Positions 1-9,975 are shown, counted from the first letter of the stretch. The stretch: DNA of 63,916 bases from Betaproteobacteria bacterium (GCA_009693235.1 SHXR01000018.1:1-63916); one strand, 5' to 3'. Translations and numbers: made by a program. Notes: generated from the letters alone by a model not told the origin.

Positions 1-18
1 GTCCAGCGTGAGCGAAAT

Positions 19-35
19 GCGGGGCATGGCCCCGC
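19..35. terminator. GC-rich hairpin followed by a short T run
   Basis: A perfect 7-bp stem (GCGGGGC, positions 19-25, pairing with 29-35) closes a 3-base loop and is followed by TTTCT. It looks like a weak intrinsic terminator for a gene entering from the left on the plus strand, or for the minus-strand gene at 239-691. The rest of 1-238 shows no gene. Confidence 0.35.
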
Positions 36-238
36 TTTCTGTCGCAAAACGCCCCGCAAGTTCGATGAATATTTCATTCGCTTCGCAAATTCGACAAAAT
101 CACACTCAGGGATCCCTCGTGCGGCTACTTGATCGGTGTTTTCTTAAGCTTACGGCAGCATAGATTCATTCGTTGAGATCGTTGGGCCCATGGTGTCGTT
201 TTGGTTGAGCCCTAGGCCGATTTCGTTAATGCCGCTGT

Positions 239-691
239 CTACCTCTCGGGCATGGCTGGCCTGCCGTCGCCGACGAGCGCAAATAAAACGTACGACACGT
301 AGACATACCAGGCAATCGCGTGACTGGCGGTTGGAAACGGCGATTCGTAGAGTTCGCGCAGCACGAGCGGCACGGCTGTGTTCTGGATCAGACCCACGAC
401 GCCCAGAATGCCGGCAAATACCCGCGACAGGCCCGGCACATCGGGTCGGCGTAAATACAAGGTCAGCAAGGCGACCGCCACGAATGCGAGCACCACTGCA
501 CCGATCCCCGCACGATTCGCACGCGCGATGCTGGGGTCGGCTTCATTCATTCCCGCCACAAATACGTAGACGAATGTCGCAAGCCCAACGAACAGGGCAA
601 TGATGAAATTCCAGCCGATCCACGAGCGGGGATTTGGCATTTCCACAGCGGGCGCTTTGATGGGCGTCAGATCATCCTCCGTCTTCTCCAT
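239..691 (-). CDS. Small integral membrane protein, function unknown
   Basis: The product is 150 aa from the ATG at 691. This start is preferred over one 15 codons upstream because an AAGAGG ribosome site lies just before it. A charged cytoplasmic N-terminus (about 25 aa) is followed by four hydrophobic segments, near residues 27-47, 62-82, 92-112 and 120-140. I recognise no enzymatic motif. The gene is divergent from leuS, with about 90 bp between them. It is probably a conserved uncharacterised inner-membrane protein; no function is assigned. Confidence 0.6.
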   Translation of the reverse strand: MEKTEDDLTPIKAPAVEMPNPRSWIGWNFIIALFVGLATFVYVFVAGMNEADPSIARANRAGIGAVVLAFVAVALLTLYLRRPDVPGLSRVFAGILGVVGLIQNTAVPLVLRELYESPFPTASHAIAWYVYVSYVLFALVGDGRPAMPER

Positions 692-740
692 GGACACCTC
701 TTGCAGTGCGAGACTGGGCTTACTCGCGCCTCCCACACGT

Positions 741-746
741 TATACT
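741..746 (+). promoter_or_regulatory. Possible -10 element for leuS
   Basis: TATACT lies 35 bp before the leuS start, within an AT-rich stretch (TTAATTAACTTAAG follows). No good -35 hexamer is visible 16-18 bp upstream, so this is only a candidate. Confidence 0.3.
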
Positions 747-780
747 GGTTAATTAACTTAAGCACTGGCCAGCCTCCCTC

Positions 781-3435
781 ATGGAGCAGCAATACCAACC
801 CGCGAAAATCGAGCGCAACGCGCAGTCGCATTGGATCAACACGCGCGCATTTAACGCCAAAGAAGACGCTGCCAAGAAGAAGTACTACTGTCTGTGCATG
901 TTTCCGTACCCATCAGGTAAGCTGCATATGGGTCACGTCCGCAATTACACGATCGGCGATGTCATCACACGTTTTCATCGCATGCGCGGGTTCAACGTGC
1001 TGCAGCCAATGGGCTGGGACGCCTTCGGTCTGCCCGCCGAAAACGCCGCAATGAAAGAAGGTGCGCCACCTGCGAAGTGGACGTACGACAACATCGTCTA
1101 CATGAAAAAACAGCTCCAGTCGCTAGGCTTTGGCATCGACTGGGAACGCGAACTCGCGACCTGCACGCCGCAGTATTACAAATGGAATCAGTGGTTGTTT
1201 CTGCGTATGTTGGAACGCGGCATCGTCTATAAAAAGACGGGGGTAGTGAACTGGGATCCGGTCGACCAGACGGTACTTGCCAATGAGCAGGTGATTGACG
1301 GGCGCGGCTGGCGAACTGGCGCGTTGGTGGAAAAGCGCGAGATCCCTATGTACTACATGCGGATCACGCAGTTCGCCGATGAGTTGCTCGGCTCGCTCGA
1401 TGCGCTGCCGGGCTGGCCCGAGCGCGTCAAGACGATGCAGGCCAACTGGATCGGCAAGAGCTACGGCGTGAACTTCGGTTTTCCCTATGACATTGACGGG
1501 GAGAAGAAACTCCTGCGCGTTTTCACGACGCGTGCCGACACCATCATGGGTGTCACGTTCATGGCGATTGCCGCCGAACATCCACTTGCCACGCATCTTG
1601 CAGAGAGCAATACGCGCCTGCAGGCCTTCATCGACGAGTGCAAGCGGGGCTCGGTGATGGAAGCTGACATGGCGACGATGGAAAAGAAGGGGATGCCGAC
1701 CGGCTTTCACGTCACGCATCCGCTCACCAACGAAAAAGTTGAAGTGTGGGTCGGCAACTATGTGTTGATGGGTTACGGCGAAGGCGCCGTGATGGGTGTG
1801 CCCGCGCATGATGAACGCGACTTCGCGTTTGCAAAGAAATATGGCCTCGCGATCAAGGAAGTGGTTCGCGCACCCGGCAAGTCCTTCAGCCTCGACGCTT
1901 GGCAGGAATGGTACGCAGACAAAGAGAGTGGCCGTTGCGTCAATTCGGGCAAGTACGATGGCCTCGACTACATGCAGGCAACCGATGCGATTGCCGCGGA
2001 TCTGAAAACAATCGGCCTCGGTGACAAGCAGGTGCAATGGCGCTTGCGTGACTGGGGTATTTCCCGGCAGCGCTACTGGGGTACACCGATCCCCCTGATT
2101 CACTGCGCTGCATGCGGCGATGTGCTAGTGCCCGATGACCAGCTACCGGTCATGCTCCCGGAACATCTCGTGCCCGACGGGACCGGTAATCCGCTCAATA
2201 AGAATGCGGCATTCCTCGATTGCGCGTGTCCCAAATGCGGCAAGCCTGCCCGGCGCGAGACCGACACGATGGACACCTTCGTCGATTCCTCGTGGTACTT
2301 CTTTCGTTTCGCCACCCCTGGCGCGAATGAGATGATCGATGCACGCGCAAGCTACTGGATGCCGGTGGATCAGTACATCGGCGGCATCGAGCATGCCATT
2401 TTGCATCTGCTCTATGCCCGGTTCTGGACGAAGGTGATGCGGGACGTTGGCCTCTCGAAAACCGACGAGCCCTTCACCAACCTTCTGACCCAGGGAATGG
2501 TGCTCAATCACATCTTCCAGCGGCGGGGCGAAAAGGGCGGCATCACCTACTTTGCGCCCGACGAAGTCACGCTCGTGCACGACACCGAGGGCAAAGTGGC
2601 GAGCGCCCGCGCAAAAGGCGATGGGCTACCAGTCGACTATGACGGGATCGGCACGATGTCGAAGTCAAAGCGGAACGGTGTCGATCCGCAGGACTTGATC
2701 GACAAGTATGGTGCTGACACGGCCCGGTTCTTCATCATTTTTACTAGCCCACCGGAGCAGACCCTCGAATGGTCGGAGTCCGGTGTCGATGGATCGTTCC
2801 GCTTCTTGCGCAGGCTGTGGTCGTTCGCCCACGATCTTGCCGCGCTCATCCAGGCAGAGTCCGCCAAACGGGGCGGAAACTATTCAAGCTATACCTATCC
2901 CCCCGACTGGCCGAAGCGCGCCCCCATTTTCGCGGCCGTGCGGCGTGAATTGCATACCCACCTTAGGCAAGCAACCTATGACATTGAACGGCACCAGTTC
3001 AATACTGTCGCGTCCGCCGCAATGAAATTGCTCAATGCGCTGTCTGGTCTGCCGAAAATCGCCGCGGCAAATGTGGCAAAGGAACCGACCCACACACAGT
3101 TGCTTCATGAGGGCATGGCCATTCTCCTACGCGTGCTCTCACCGATCACGCCGCATGTCACCCATGCGCTGTGGAAGGACCTGGGATTCGGGGGGGATCT
3201 GGTTGAGGCCGAATGGCCGGTAGTCGATTCCTTGGCGCTCGAACAAGACGAGATCGAGCTGGTGGTGCAGGTCAACGGCAAGATGCGTGGATCGATGCGA
3301 GTACCGAAGACTGCTAATCAGGCTGAAATTGAAACGGCGGCGCTGAAGCTCGACATCGTTACGAAGTTCACCGAAGGCAAGGTGCCGCGAAAAATCATCG
3401 TCGTGCCGGCGCGGCTGGTCAATGTGGTTGTTTAG
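781..3435 (+). CDS. leuS: Leucyl-tRNA synthetase
   Basis: A class Ia aminoacyl-tRNA synthetase that charges tRNA-Leu in the cytoplasm. Its 884 aa match the usual bacterial LeuRS length. The HIGH signature appears as HMGH near residue 49, within [15 protein letters not shown]. The CP1 editing domain occupies roughly residues 220-420. The KMSKS loop is MSKSKRNG near residue 626. The anticodon-binding domain and a C-terminal domain follow. It heads the leuS-lptE-holA-proA order typical of betaproteobacteria. The TAG stop codon (3433-3435) lies inside the TTAG target duplication of a small palindromic element, so the element sits immediately behind the gene. Confidence 0.97.
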   Translation: MEQQYQPAKIERNAQSHWINTRAFNAKEDAAKKKYYCLCMFPYPSGKLHMGHVRNYTIGDVITRFHRMRGFNVLQPMGWDAFGLPAENAAMKEGAPPAKWTYDNIVYMKKQLQSLGFGIDWERELATCTPQYYKWNQWLFLRMLERGIVYKKTGVVNWDPVDQTVLANEQVIDGRGWRTGALVEKREIPMYYMRITQFADELLGSLDALPGWPERVKTMQANWIGKSYGVNFGFPYDIDGEKKLLRVFTTRADTIMGVTFMAIAAEHPLATHLAESNTRLQAFIDECKRGSVMEADMATMEKKGMPTGFHVTHPLTNEKVEVWVGNYVLMGYGEGAVMGVPAHDERDFAFAKKYGLAIKEVVRAPGKSFSLDAWQEWYADKESGRCVNSGKYDGLDYMQATDAIAADLKTIGLGDKQVQWRLRDWGISRQRYWGTPIPLIHCAACGDVLVPDDQLPVMLPEHLVPDGTGNPLNKNAAFLDCACPKCGKPARRETDTMDTFVDSSWYFFRFATPGANEMIDARASYWMPVDQYIGGIEHAILHLLYARFWTKVMRDVGLSKTDEPFTNLLTQGMVLNHIFQRRGEKGGITYFAPDEVTLVHDTEGKVASARAKGDGLPVDYDGIGTMSKSKRNGVDPQDLIDKYGADTARFFIIFTSPPEQTLEWSESGVDGSFRFLRRLWSFAHDLAALIQAESAKRGGNYSSYTYPPDWPKRAPIFAAVRRELHTHLRQATYDIERHQFNTVASAAMKLLNALSGLPKIAAANVAKEPTHTQLLHEGMAILLRVLSPITPHVTHALWKDLGFGGDLVEAEWPVVDSLALEQDEIELVVQVNGKMRGSMRVPKTANQAEIETAALKLDIVTKFTEGKVPRKIIVVPARLVNVVV

Positions 3436-3524
3436 GAAAACGCTGATTAAGCTATCTCGCGTCATCAGCGTGCTCAAATATTCAGGGAGTTACGAGGGGG
3501 CGAGCCCCCTTGTTCAGTGATTCC
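3436..3524 (+). mobile_element. MITE-like palindromic element, copy A (89 bp, TTAG duplication)
   Basis: The element is flanked by TTAG at 3432-3435 and 3525-3528. Its ends are imperfect inverted repeats (GAAAACGCTGATTAAG at one end; the complement of the other reads GGAATCACTGAACAAG). It contains two hairpins: ACGCTGAT/ATCAGCGT (3440-3447 with 3464-3471) and AGGGGGC/GCCCCCT (3495-3501 with 3504-3510). Related copies lie at 9887, 11945 and 57674. It has no coding capacity. The 4-bp YTAR-type duplication is what IS5-group transposases produce, so a trans-mobilised MITE is inferred. The GC-rich hairpin might also terminate leuS transcription. Confidence 0.8.
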
Positions 3525-3530
3525 TTAGAC

Positions 3531-3551
3531 GGTGAAGGGTGAAGGGTGAAA
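3531..3551 (+). repeat. Three tandem heptamers at the lptE start
   Basis: GGTGAAG, GGTGAAG and GGTGAAA stand in tandem, and the third overlaps the lptE GTG start codon at 3546. The purine-rich repeat unit probably also supplies the ribosome-binding site. A related GTGAAGGG pair (reverse complement) occurs near 22379-22416. Confidence 0.5.
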
Positions 3552-4055
3552 GATAAAGGACGGAAAGCGGCCGCACTGTGTGCCGCGCTAACTATCTACG
3601 CACTCGCTTCCGGGTGTGGTTTTCAACTGCGCGGCAACGCCAAGCTGCCCTTTGACTCCGTCTACATTCCGGACAATCATTCCATGTTGGTCGAGCTTGC
3701 TCGTACCCTGCGGAGCGGCAATAATGTAAAGATCGTCAACGATCCGGAGGTTGCAAACGCGCGGTTCGTCTTCTTGGGCGAGCAGCGCGAGAAAGTGATC
3801 CTAAGTGTCAGCGCTGCCGGCCGCATCAGGGAGTACCAGTTGCGCTATGCCGTCATCTTTCGGCTACATGACGGCAAGGGCGGCGAATATATTCCGACCA
3901 ATACGGTGGCCTTGCGGCGAGACGTTTCGTTCAATGAACAGGTGCTGGCAAAGGAAGTCGAAGAAAGCCTTCTCTACCGTGACATGCAGGCCGACATGGT
4001 GCAGCAGATCATTCGCCGCATGCAGGCCGCAAAGTTAAGGCTCGCTGATGATTAG
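3546..4055 (+). CDS. lptE: LPS-assembly lipoprotein LptE
   Basis: An outer-membrane lipoprotein that plugs and matures the LptD translocon in lipopolysaccharide export. The 169 aa start at a GTG. A signal peptide is followed by the lipobox LASGC (Cys near residue 24), then the GFQLRG segment typical of the LptE/RlpB family. It lies between leuS and holA, its normal place in betaproteobacteria. Its stop codon overlaps by one base a GTG in the holA frame. A short palindromic element was inserted between leuS and this gene, so it may no longer be transcribed through from leuS. Confidence 0.9.
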   Translation: MKDKGRKAAALCAALTIYALASGCGFQLRGNAKLPFDSVYIPDNHSMLVELARTLRSGNNVKIVNDPEVANARFVFLGEQREKVILSVSAAGRIREYQLRYAVIFRLHDGKGGEYIPTNTVALRRDVSFNEQVLAKEVEESLLYRDMQADMVQQIIRRMQAAKLRLADD

Positions 4056-4087
4056 TGGCCAGTGTCGCCAAATGTGAGCGAGCCGCC

Positions 4088-5128
4088 ATGCCGCAGCTAC
4101 GCGCCGACCAACTCGACCAGCATCTCGCCAAGCATTTGCTGCCGCTGTACGTGATCCATGGCGACGAACCGCTGCTTTCCCTCGAAGTGGCGGACGCGAT
4201 TCGTATGAAAGCGCGTGCCGCCGGATGCGCTGAACGGGACATCTTCGTCGCCGAACGCGGATTTGAATGGGCGAGACTCAATCACGCAGCGGCCGACATG
4301 TCACTATTTTCCGATCGAAAACTGATCGAGCTTCGCATCCCCAACGGCAAGCCGGGCGACGCCGGCGCCGAAGCCATTACCACCTATTGCTCGCATCTTG
4401 TCGAAGAGAATGTAACGCTCGTCAATCTGCCACGTCTTTCGAAGACCGATCAATCATCGAAATGGTTCACCGCCCTCTCTGAGCGGGCAATGGTTGTGAA
4501 CGTATTTCCGGTCGAGCGGGCACGTCTCGGCCTTTGGATCGGTGCCCGATTAGCGCGGCAAAAACAGCGCGCCGATGACGCCGCGCTCGCGTTTATGGCC
4601 GATGCGGTGGAAGGCAATCTCCTTGCCGCGCACCAGGAAATTCAAAAGCTCGGGTTGCTCTATCCGGAGGGATCGCTAACAATCGAACAGATCCGGACCG
4701 CGGTCCTCGATGTTTCGCGTCATGATGTCTATCAGCTTGCCGAGGCCATGCTCGCCGGTGATGCCGTTCGCACGACAAAAATCGTTCAGAGTCTGCATGG
4801 CGAGGGCGAACAGGTCCTCCGACTGCTCTGGGTGCTGTCGGAAGAAATTCGGGCGCTTGGACGGATCGCAGACGGATTAGGAAACGGTCGAAGCGCCCAA
4901 GAGCTGCTGCGCGACAACCGCATCTGGGGTGAACCGCGGCAGACGCTGATCGTTCGTGCGGCCCGCACTGTCCGACCAGCCGCCATCGAAGCGGCGCTTA
5001 GCCATGCGGCGAATATTGATCGCCTTGCCAAGGGCATCGGCAAGGGCGATCCATGGGATGAGTTATTGGGGTTGGCGCTACGCTTTTGTAACAAGATCGA
5101 TGAGGCAGGACTGCGAGCGCTCCCGTAA
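4088..5128 (+). CDS. holA: DNA polymerase III delta subunit
   Basis: A subunit of the clamp loader that opens the beta clamp. The start is taken at ATG 4088 (MPQLRADQLDQHL), giving 346 aa, because family members begin with this segment. A GTG in the same frame at 4055 would add 11 residues. The hallmark LYVIHGDEPLL is at residues 19-29, followed by an AAA+-like fold and a C-terminal collar domain. It follows lptE closely and precedes proA, which points to one transcription unit. Confidence 0.92.
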   Translation: MPQLRADQLDQHLAKHLLPLYVIHGDEPLLSLEVADAIRMKARAAGCAERDIFVAERGFEWARLNHAAADMSLFSDRKLIELRIPNGKPGDAGAEAITTYCSHLVEENVTLVNLPRLSKTDQSSKWFTALSERAMVVNVFPVERARLGLWIGARLARQKQRADDAALAFMADAVEGNLLAAHQEIQKLGLLYPEGSLTIEQIRTAVLDVSRHDVYQLAEAMLAGDAVRTTKIVQSLHGEGEQVLRLLWVLSEEIRALGRIADGLGNGRSAQELLRDNRIWGEPRQTLIVRAARTVRPAAIEAALSHAANIDRLAKGIGKGDPWDELLGLALRFCNKIDEAGLRALP

Positions 5129-5160
5129 AATGGCCGGACTAATTCATTGAGCACCGCATC

Positions 5161-6459
5161 GTGGGCGCAGAAACGAATCTTCCGCTCGATTTAGCAGCCG
5201 GCATGCACTCGATTGGGCTGCGTGCGCGCGCCGCTTCTCGCACCATTGCCAGGGCCGATACCGCAACAAAAAATCGGGCCCTTGCCGCAATTGCGACCGC
5301 CATCCGACGCAACGCCGGCGCCATCATCGCCGAGAACGCGAAGGACGTTGCACGCGCTCGATCAAACGGCCGGGATGCCGCGTTCGTCGATCGACTCACG
5401 TTGCGGCCGAATTCGATCGAAGACATGGCTCAAGGCGTCGAACAGGTGGCCCAGTTGCCCGATCCGATTGGTGCGATGACCGATTTGGTGGCGCGTCCGA
5501 CCGGCATTCAAGTTGGAAAAATGCGCGTCCCGCTTGGCGTCGTGGGGATCATCTATGAATCGAGGCCGAACGTAACGGTCGATGCGGCCGTGCTGTGCCT
5601 CAAATCAGGCAATGCCACGATCCTGCGGGGCGGCTCCGAGGCGATTCATTCGAACCAGGCGATTGCACGCTGCGTACACGAGGGGCTTCGTGAGGCAGGC
5701 TTGCCGGAAGACGCCGTGCAGGTCGTTGCAACGACCGATCGAGCGGCAGTGGGCGAGATGTTGCGCATGAACGACTGCATCGACATCATCGTTCCGCGTG
5801 GCGGCAAGCCCCTCATTGAGCGGGTGATGGCCGAATCACGGATCCCGATGATCAAGCACTTGGATGGCGTTTGCCATGTGTACATCGACGATAGCGCGGA
5901 TATCGAGATGGCGATCCGCATTGCTGACAATGCGAAAACCCAGCGTTACGGTACCTGCAACGCGATGGAGACTTTGTTGGTGGCCGATCGGATCGCTCCG
6001 CGCGTGCTGCCGGCCCTGGCTAAGCGCTTTCTCGATAAAGGCGTGGAATTACGTGGCGATGCCGCGTCATGCACGCTAGTGCCGGCAATGAAGCCCGCTA
6101 CTGAGGAAGATTGGTATGCGGAGTATCTCGCCCCGATCCTCGCTGTACGAATCGTCACGGGGCTCGATGCAGCGATCGATCACATCGCGAAGTACGGCTC
6201 CCAGCATACCGATGCGATCGTTACCTCGAATGACGCGCATGCCAAGCGCTTTCTTCGCGAAGTCGATTCGAGCTCGGTCATGGTCAATGTTTCGACCCGC
6301 TTCGCCGACGGCTTTGAATTCGGGCTCGGCGCGGAGATCGGCATTTCGACCGACAAGCTGCATGCGCGGGGGCCCGTTGGACTGGAAGGACTCACATCCC
6401 AAAAGTGGGTGGTACTGGGGCATGGGGAAATCAGAGGGGGAAGCAGTGAGACGGAGTAA
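5161..6459 (+). CDS. proA: Gamma-glutamyl phosphate reductase
   Basis: Catalyses the NADPH-dependent reduction of gamma-glutamyl phosphate to glutamate semialdehyde in proline synthesis. The protein is 432 aa from the GTG at 5161. An ATG at 5203 would give 418 aa, closer to the family norm, so the start is uncertain. The aldehyde-dehydrogenase-type active-site Cys lies in [13 protein letters not shown]. The C-terminal [14 protein letters not shown] is typical of ProA. The gene lies 32 bp behind holA and is intact. Confidence 0.95.
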   Translation: MGAETNLPLDLAAGMHSIGLRARAASRTIARADTATKNRALAAIATAIRRNAGAIIAENAKDVARARSNGRDAAFVDRLTLRPNSIEDMAQGVEQVAQLPDPIGAMTDLVARPTGIQVGKMRVPLGVVGIIYESRPNVTVDAAVLCLKSGNATILRGGSEAIHSNQAIARCVHEGLREAGLPEDAVQVVATTDRAAVGEMLRMNDCIDIIVPRGGKPLIERVMAESRIPMIKHLDGVCHVYIDDSADIEMAIRIADNAKTQRYGTCNAMETLLVADRIAPRVLPALAKRFLDKGVELRGDAASCTLVPAMKPATEEDWYAEYLAPILAVRIVTGLDAAIDHIAKYGSQHTDAIVTSNDAHAKRFLREVDSSSVMVNVSTRFADGFEFGLGAEIGISTDKLHARGPVGLEGLTSQKWVVLGHGEIRGGSSETE

Positions 6460-6492
6460 ACTGGCTTCTCCCGGTTGCAGATGGAGGGTTCA

Positions 6493-7059
6493 ATGAGCGC
6501 TGTGTTCACAGCCACGCGGCACAAGTTGACCGTTGCGGCCTATCACGACCTGGGTGCGACCGGCCATCTCACCGAAGATGATCGCGTCGAATTGATCGAG
6601 GGGGAGCTGATCGATATGGCGCCTATTGGCGGACCACATTTGACTAGTGTCAATCGCTTAAACATGTTCTTCGCGCGCTCAATTGGCGATCGCGGCATCG
6701 TGTCGGTGCAAAATCCGGTGATCCTGGGCCGCCATTCCGAGCCGCAACCTGATCTCGTGATCTTGGCACCGCATATGAACGCGCGCGATGCGGGGGTGTC
6801 TATCCCAAAGGATGTGCTGCTCTTGATCGAAGTATCCGACACCACGGTCGCCTATGATCGTGGGACGAAACTTCCGCTTTACGTTCGGCACGGCCTGGAG
6901 GATGTATGGCTGTTCAATCTCCGCTCGGATCGTATCGAAGTGTACCGGGCACCGACTGCTGCCGGGTACGCACCGATGCGAGAGATTGGGCCGGGCGAGT
7001 CGATCGCGATGTTGGCGCTGCCCGACGTACGCCTCGCTTGGGAAACTGTGTTCGCGTAG
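6493..7059 (+). CDS. Uma2/DUF820 family PD-(D/E)XK nuclease-like protein
   Basis: 188 aa from the ATG at 6493, which has a strong GGAGG site 6 bases upstream; earlier ATGs lack one. The Uma2 fold is recognised from the N-terminal LTVAAYHDL, the segment RVELIEGELIDM, and the PD-(D/E)XK-like residues QPDLVIL with LLIEVSDTT, ending with a YVRHGLEDVWLFN-type strand. The family resembles restriction endonucleases, but its cellular role is unknown. These genes are usually accessory and variably placed. Here it is tucked between proA and an isomerase gene, 7 bp before the latter. Confidence 0.85.
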   Translation: MSAVFTATRHKLTVAAYHDLGATGHLTEDDRVELIEGELIDMAPIGGPHLTSVNRLNMFFARSIGDRGIVSVQNPVILGRHSEPQPDLVILAPHMNARDAGVSIPKDVLLLIEVSDTTVAYDRGTKLPLYVRHGLEDVWLFNLRSDRIEVYRAPTAAGYAPMREIGPGESIAMLALPDVRLAWETVFA

Positions 7060-7066
7060 GAAAGCC

Positions 7067-7687
7067 ATGCATCTCGACTGGTATTTCGACTACGTCTCGC
7101 CATTTGCGTATCTGCAATTCGCGTTGCATCCCGATCTTATGCAGCGCCCGGACTCCACACTCTGTCCCGTTCTGTTTGCCGGATTTCTGAATGAATGGGG
7201 CCACAAGGGGCCGGCTGAGATTCCACCGAAGAAGATCCACACATTTCGGTTGGTGACCTGGCAAGCAGCCAAATGGGGTGTCCCGATGCGATGCCCGCCC
7301 GTGCATCCGTTTAATCCCTTGCATGCGCTGCGGCTCACGATCGCGCTCGGGGCGCGTTACGACGTAGTCAAGACGATCTTTGAATTCATTTGGCGTGATG
7401 GACGTTCTATTACCGACGAATGGCAGGCGCTTCTCGCGCTGCTGCACGTCGACAATGCGGAGGTATTGCTGAGCGATGAGAAGGTGAAAGCGGCATTGCG
7501 GGCAAACGGTACGCAAGCCATTCGGGCCGGCGTATTCGGTGTGCCGAGTCTTGTCGCCGGAAAAGAAGTCTTCTGGGGCGAAGATGCCACCGACATGCTG
7601 CGCGACTACCTTGCGAATTCGGCGCTATTCGACACCGCGGAAATGAAGCGCATCGCCGCGTTGCCGGCTGGGGCGTCCAGGATTTGA
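7067..7687 (+). CDS. 2-hydroxychromene-2-carboxylate isomerase / DsbA-like kappa GST family
   Basis: 206 aa from the ATG at 7067, 7 bp after the preceding stop. The start MHLDWYFDYVSPFAYLQF has the Ser of the FDYxSP motif that binds glutathione in NahD-type isomerases. GVFGVPSLVAGKEVFWGEDA near the C-terminus is the conserved thioredoxin-fold cis-Pro region. Characterised relatives isomerise a naphthalene catabolite. The many catabolic genes downstream suggest a similar glutathione-dependent isomerase role, but the substrate is unknown. Confidence 0.8.
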   Translation: MHLDWYFDYVSPFAYLQFALHPDLMQRPDSTLCPVLFAGFLNEWGHKGPAEIPPKKIHTFRLVTWQAAKWGVPMRCPPVHPFNPLHALRLTIALGARYDVVKTIFEFIWRDGRSITDEWQALLALLHVDNAEVLLSDEKVKAALRANGTQAIRAGVFGVPSLVAGKEVFWGEDATDMLRDYLANSALFDTAEMKRIAALPAGASRI

Positions 7688-7695
7688 TCCGGGTG

Positions 7696-8706
7696 CTACT
7701 TCGGGCACCAACAATCCGGTCGAATCCGAAACACTTTCTGCGCCGTTTCACCGAGAATCCCACGGCGATACGCGTCCGGCAGATAGGCGCCCTCGACCGC
7801 CTTGCGCGGATCCGGATCGCCGATGTTGAATGGCATATCGGAGCCCAGCATCACATGATCGGGCGCGGCCTGCCGCACAAGATACTCGAGTGTTGCGGCA
7901 TCGAAGACGCATGAATCAAAGAAAAGCGCGTCGAACCCTTTCTTTGGATCGGCGATCTTGCCGAGATACTGGTAATTGCGCACCAAGCGGCCAAGCGCAT
8001 AGGGAAGCGCGGCGCCGCCATGGGCGATCACCAACTTTACGCCGGGAAATTTCAGTAGGTGGCCTGAAAAGAGCAGGCGCGTCACGGCGATCGACGTTTC
8101 CGCCACACGGCCGATCGCATTCACCATCTCATTGTCGTCGAGTCGCGCATCGCCGCACATATACATGGGATGCAGAAAAATGCCCGCACCGAGGCGCGAA
8201 GCAGTTTCCCAGAATGGGTCAAGCGACGGATCATCGAGCCGGCCACCCCGCGCGCCCGATGGCAAGGTGCCGATCATCGCCCCCGCAAATCCGCGATCGA
8301 GGGCTTCGGTCAGGACATCCGCGGCGAGCTTCCCGTCTTGCAATGGCACGCTGGCTAGCGGAGAGAAGCGCGGCTCATCGCGCAACTCCTCCCACATGCA
8401 ATCGTTGATGAAGCGGCTCCAAGCCAGACCCTGTTTCGCATCGAGTTCGTAGCCTTCCGCATCGGTCCAAAGACCAAGCACTTGATGATCGACGCGAGCC
8501 TCGTCCATCCAGGCACGGCGCGCAACGAGATCCGACACCCTTGGCAGCATTGGCCTGGTGGGCTCGCCGTCCGGAAACTGCAGTCGATTGCCGGAACTAT
8601 CGCGCAAGAGCTTCACGTCGGGGAACGCGCCTCGCACCCCGTCGAAGCGGGCGGTCAATCCTTTGGGAAGGTAGTGCGCGTGAATGTCGATGACGATAGG
8701 TTTCAT
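7696..8706 (-). CDS. Metal-dependent amidohydrolase, ACMSD-like
   Basis: 336 aa from the ATG at 8706 (MKPIVIDIHAHYLP). It is a TIM-barrel hydrolase or decarboxylase of the amidohydrolase-2 family. The first metal motif HAH is near residue 9, IAHGGAALPYALGR lies near residue 225, and MLGSDMPF carries the conserved Asp near residue 290. Relatives decarboxylate or hydrolyse aromatic ring-cleavage products. It converges with the upstream isomerase gene (8-bp gap) and diverges from the enolase-family gene, so it belongs to the catabolic group reaching to 14044. The substrate is unknown. Confidence 0.85.
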   Translation of the reverse strand: MKPIVIDIHAHYLPKGLTARFDGVRGAFPDVKLLRDSSGNRLQFPDGEPTRPMLPRVSDLVARRAWMDEARVDHQVLGLWTDAEGYELDAKQGLAWSRFINDCMWEELRDEPRFSPLASVPLQDGKLAADVLTEALDRGFAGAMIGTLPSGARGGRLDDPSLDPFWETASRLGAGIFLHPMYMCGDARLDDNEMVNAIGRVAETSIAVTRLLFSGHLLKFPGVKLVIAHGGAALPYALGRLVRNYQYLGKIADPKKGFDALFFDSCVFDAATLEYLVRQAAPDHVMLGSDMPFNIGDPDPRKAVEGAYLPDAYRRGILGETAQKVFRIRPDCWCPK

Positions 8707-8782
8707 GATAATGAGATGATTGACGTACGATGTGAGGCCCATTCTTTCAGATGCTCGTTGACTTCACAACTCCGGAAATAAT

Positions 8783-9886
8783 ATGCGTATCGCCAAGATC
8801 GAGCCCATAGCTGTAAGCGTACCGATGACCAAGCCGGTCAAGATGTCCGGCATCGAGATTCGGGCGGCCGATAATGTGTTGGTACGCATTGAAAGCGATA
8901 CCGGCATCATCGGCTGGGGCGAAGGCGCTTCGGCACCCAATATGACGGGCGAAACCCTCGAAAGCATGATGGCCGCGGGGCGCTATCTGGCGCCGTTTCT
9001 GCAGGGGCGCGATGCCACCGATTTTGCAGCGCTGCATGCCGAGATGGACTGGCGGATGTATGGCAATCACGCGGCGAAGTCCGTCATCGATATGGCCCTG
9101 CACGATCTAGTCGCACGATCCCGCGGCATCCCAATGCATGCGCTGCTTGGCGAGAAGCGCCGCGATCGCGTTCCGGCGTTGTGGTTGATCGGGACAGGCT
9201 CGACCGAGGGCGACCTGACCGAGACTGTCGCACGCAAGGCGAGTGGCTTCGTCGCATTCAAGATCAAGGTCGGTGCCCATTCGCCCGCGGAAGACGCCGC
9301 CCGATCACACGCGATTTGCGAAATACTCGGGCGAGGCCTGCTCATCTCTGCCGATGTCAATCAGGCCTGGACTGTGCCGCAGGCCATCGAATACGTCACC
9401 GCGATGGGCAATGCGCCGCTCGACTTTCTAGAACAACCGGTGCGTGGTGACGATCTAGCCGGCATGGCGACGGTGGCTCGCGCGAGCCGCATCGCCATCG
9501 GCGCCGATGAAGGCTTGCACGGCATCGCCGACATCGAACGGCATCACGCGCTTGGCGCGGCGCAAGGCGGGAGTTTGAAGACGATCAAATTCGGCGGCGT
9601 GCGCGCGGCATTTGACGGCGGCTGTGTCGCCGATCGCCTGGGCATGAAGACCAATTTGGCAACGAAGATGTCCGAATCCAGCATCGCTTGCGCCGCGGTG
9701 ATGCATCTTGCCGCCGCACTACCCAATGTGGATTGGGGCGTGAGCCCGACTTGCCAATACCTGGCCGACGATCTGGTGAAAGTGCCGCTGCAGATTGCTT
9801 CGGGCCATGCGACGGTACCGACCGGTCCGGGCCTTGGGATCGAGGTCGACCTCGAGAAAATTCGGCGTTACACCGTGAAAATTTAG
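8783..9886 (+). CDS. Mandelate racemase / muconate-lactonizing enzyme family protein
   Basis: 367 aa, an enolase-superfamily acid-base enzyme. The catalytic K-x-K is in VAFKIKVG near residue 160. The metal ligands lie in ISADVNQAW, FLEQPV and GADEG, and the second general base is the Lys in KTIKFGG. This arrangement resembles the muconate-lactonizing subgroup (cycloisomerase, epimerase or dehydratase on acid substrates). Neighbours include lactonase and dehydrogenase genes, suggesting sugar-acid or aromatic-acid catabolism. Its TAG stop (9884-9886) lies within the TTAG target of a palindromic element. Confidence 0.88.
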   Translation: MRIAKIEPIAVSVPMTKPVKMSGIEIRAADNVLVRIESDTGIIGWGEGASAPNMTGETLESMMAAGRYLAPFLQGRDATDFAALHAEMDWRMYGNHAAKSVIDMALHDLVARSRGIPMHALLGEKRRDRVPALWLIGTGSTEGDLTETVARKASGFVAFKIKVGAHSPAEDAARSHAICEILGRGLLISADVNQAWTVPQAIEYVTAMGNAPLDFLEQPVRGDDLAGMATVARASRIAIGADEGLHGIADIERHHALGAAQGGSLKTIKFGGVRAAFDGGCVADRLGMKTNLATKMSESSIACAAVMHLAAALPNVDWGVSPTCQYLADDLVKVPLQIASGHATVPTGPGLGIEVDLEKIRRYTVKI

Positions 9887-9964
9887 GGAAATGCTGATTA
9901 ACCTATATCGCGCAATCAGCGTGACGATATTTTTCGGGGAACTACGAGGGGCGAGCCCTCTCGT
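9887..9964 (+). mobile_element. MITE-like element, copy B (right end decayed)
   Basis: It follows TTAG 9883-9886 directly. The left end GGAAATGCTGATTAA, the ATCAGCGT arm and the core ending in GAGGGGCGAGCCCTC match copy A. The right terminal repeat and the second TTAG are no longer recognisable. As with copies A and D, the insertion point is the stop codon of the upstream gene. Confidence 0.7.
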
Positions 9965-9975
9965 TACATCAAAAT

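Noticed and set aside
1123-2103. 326-residue minus-strand open frame inside leuS
   Set aside because: It is antisense to the catalytic and editing domains of leuS and shows no family pattern.
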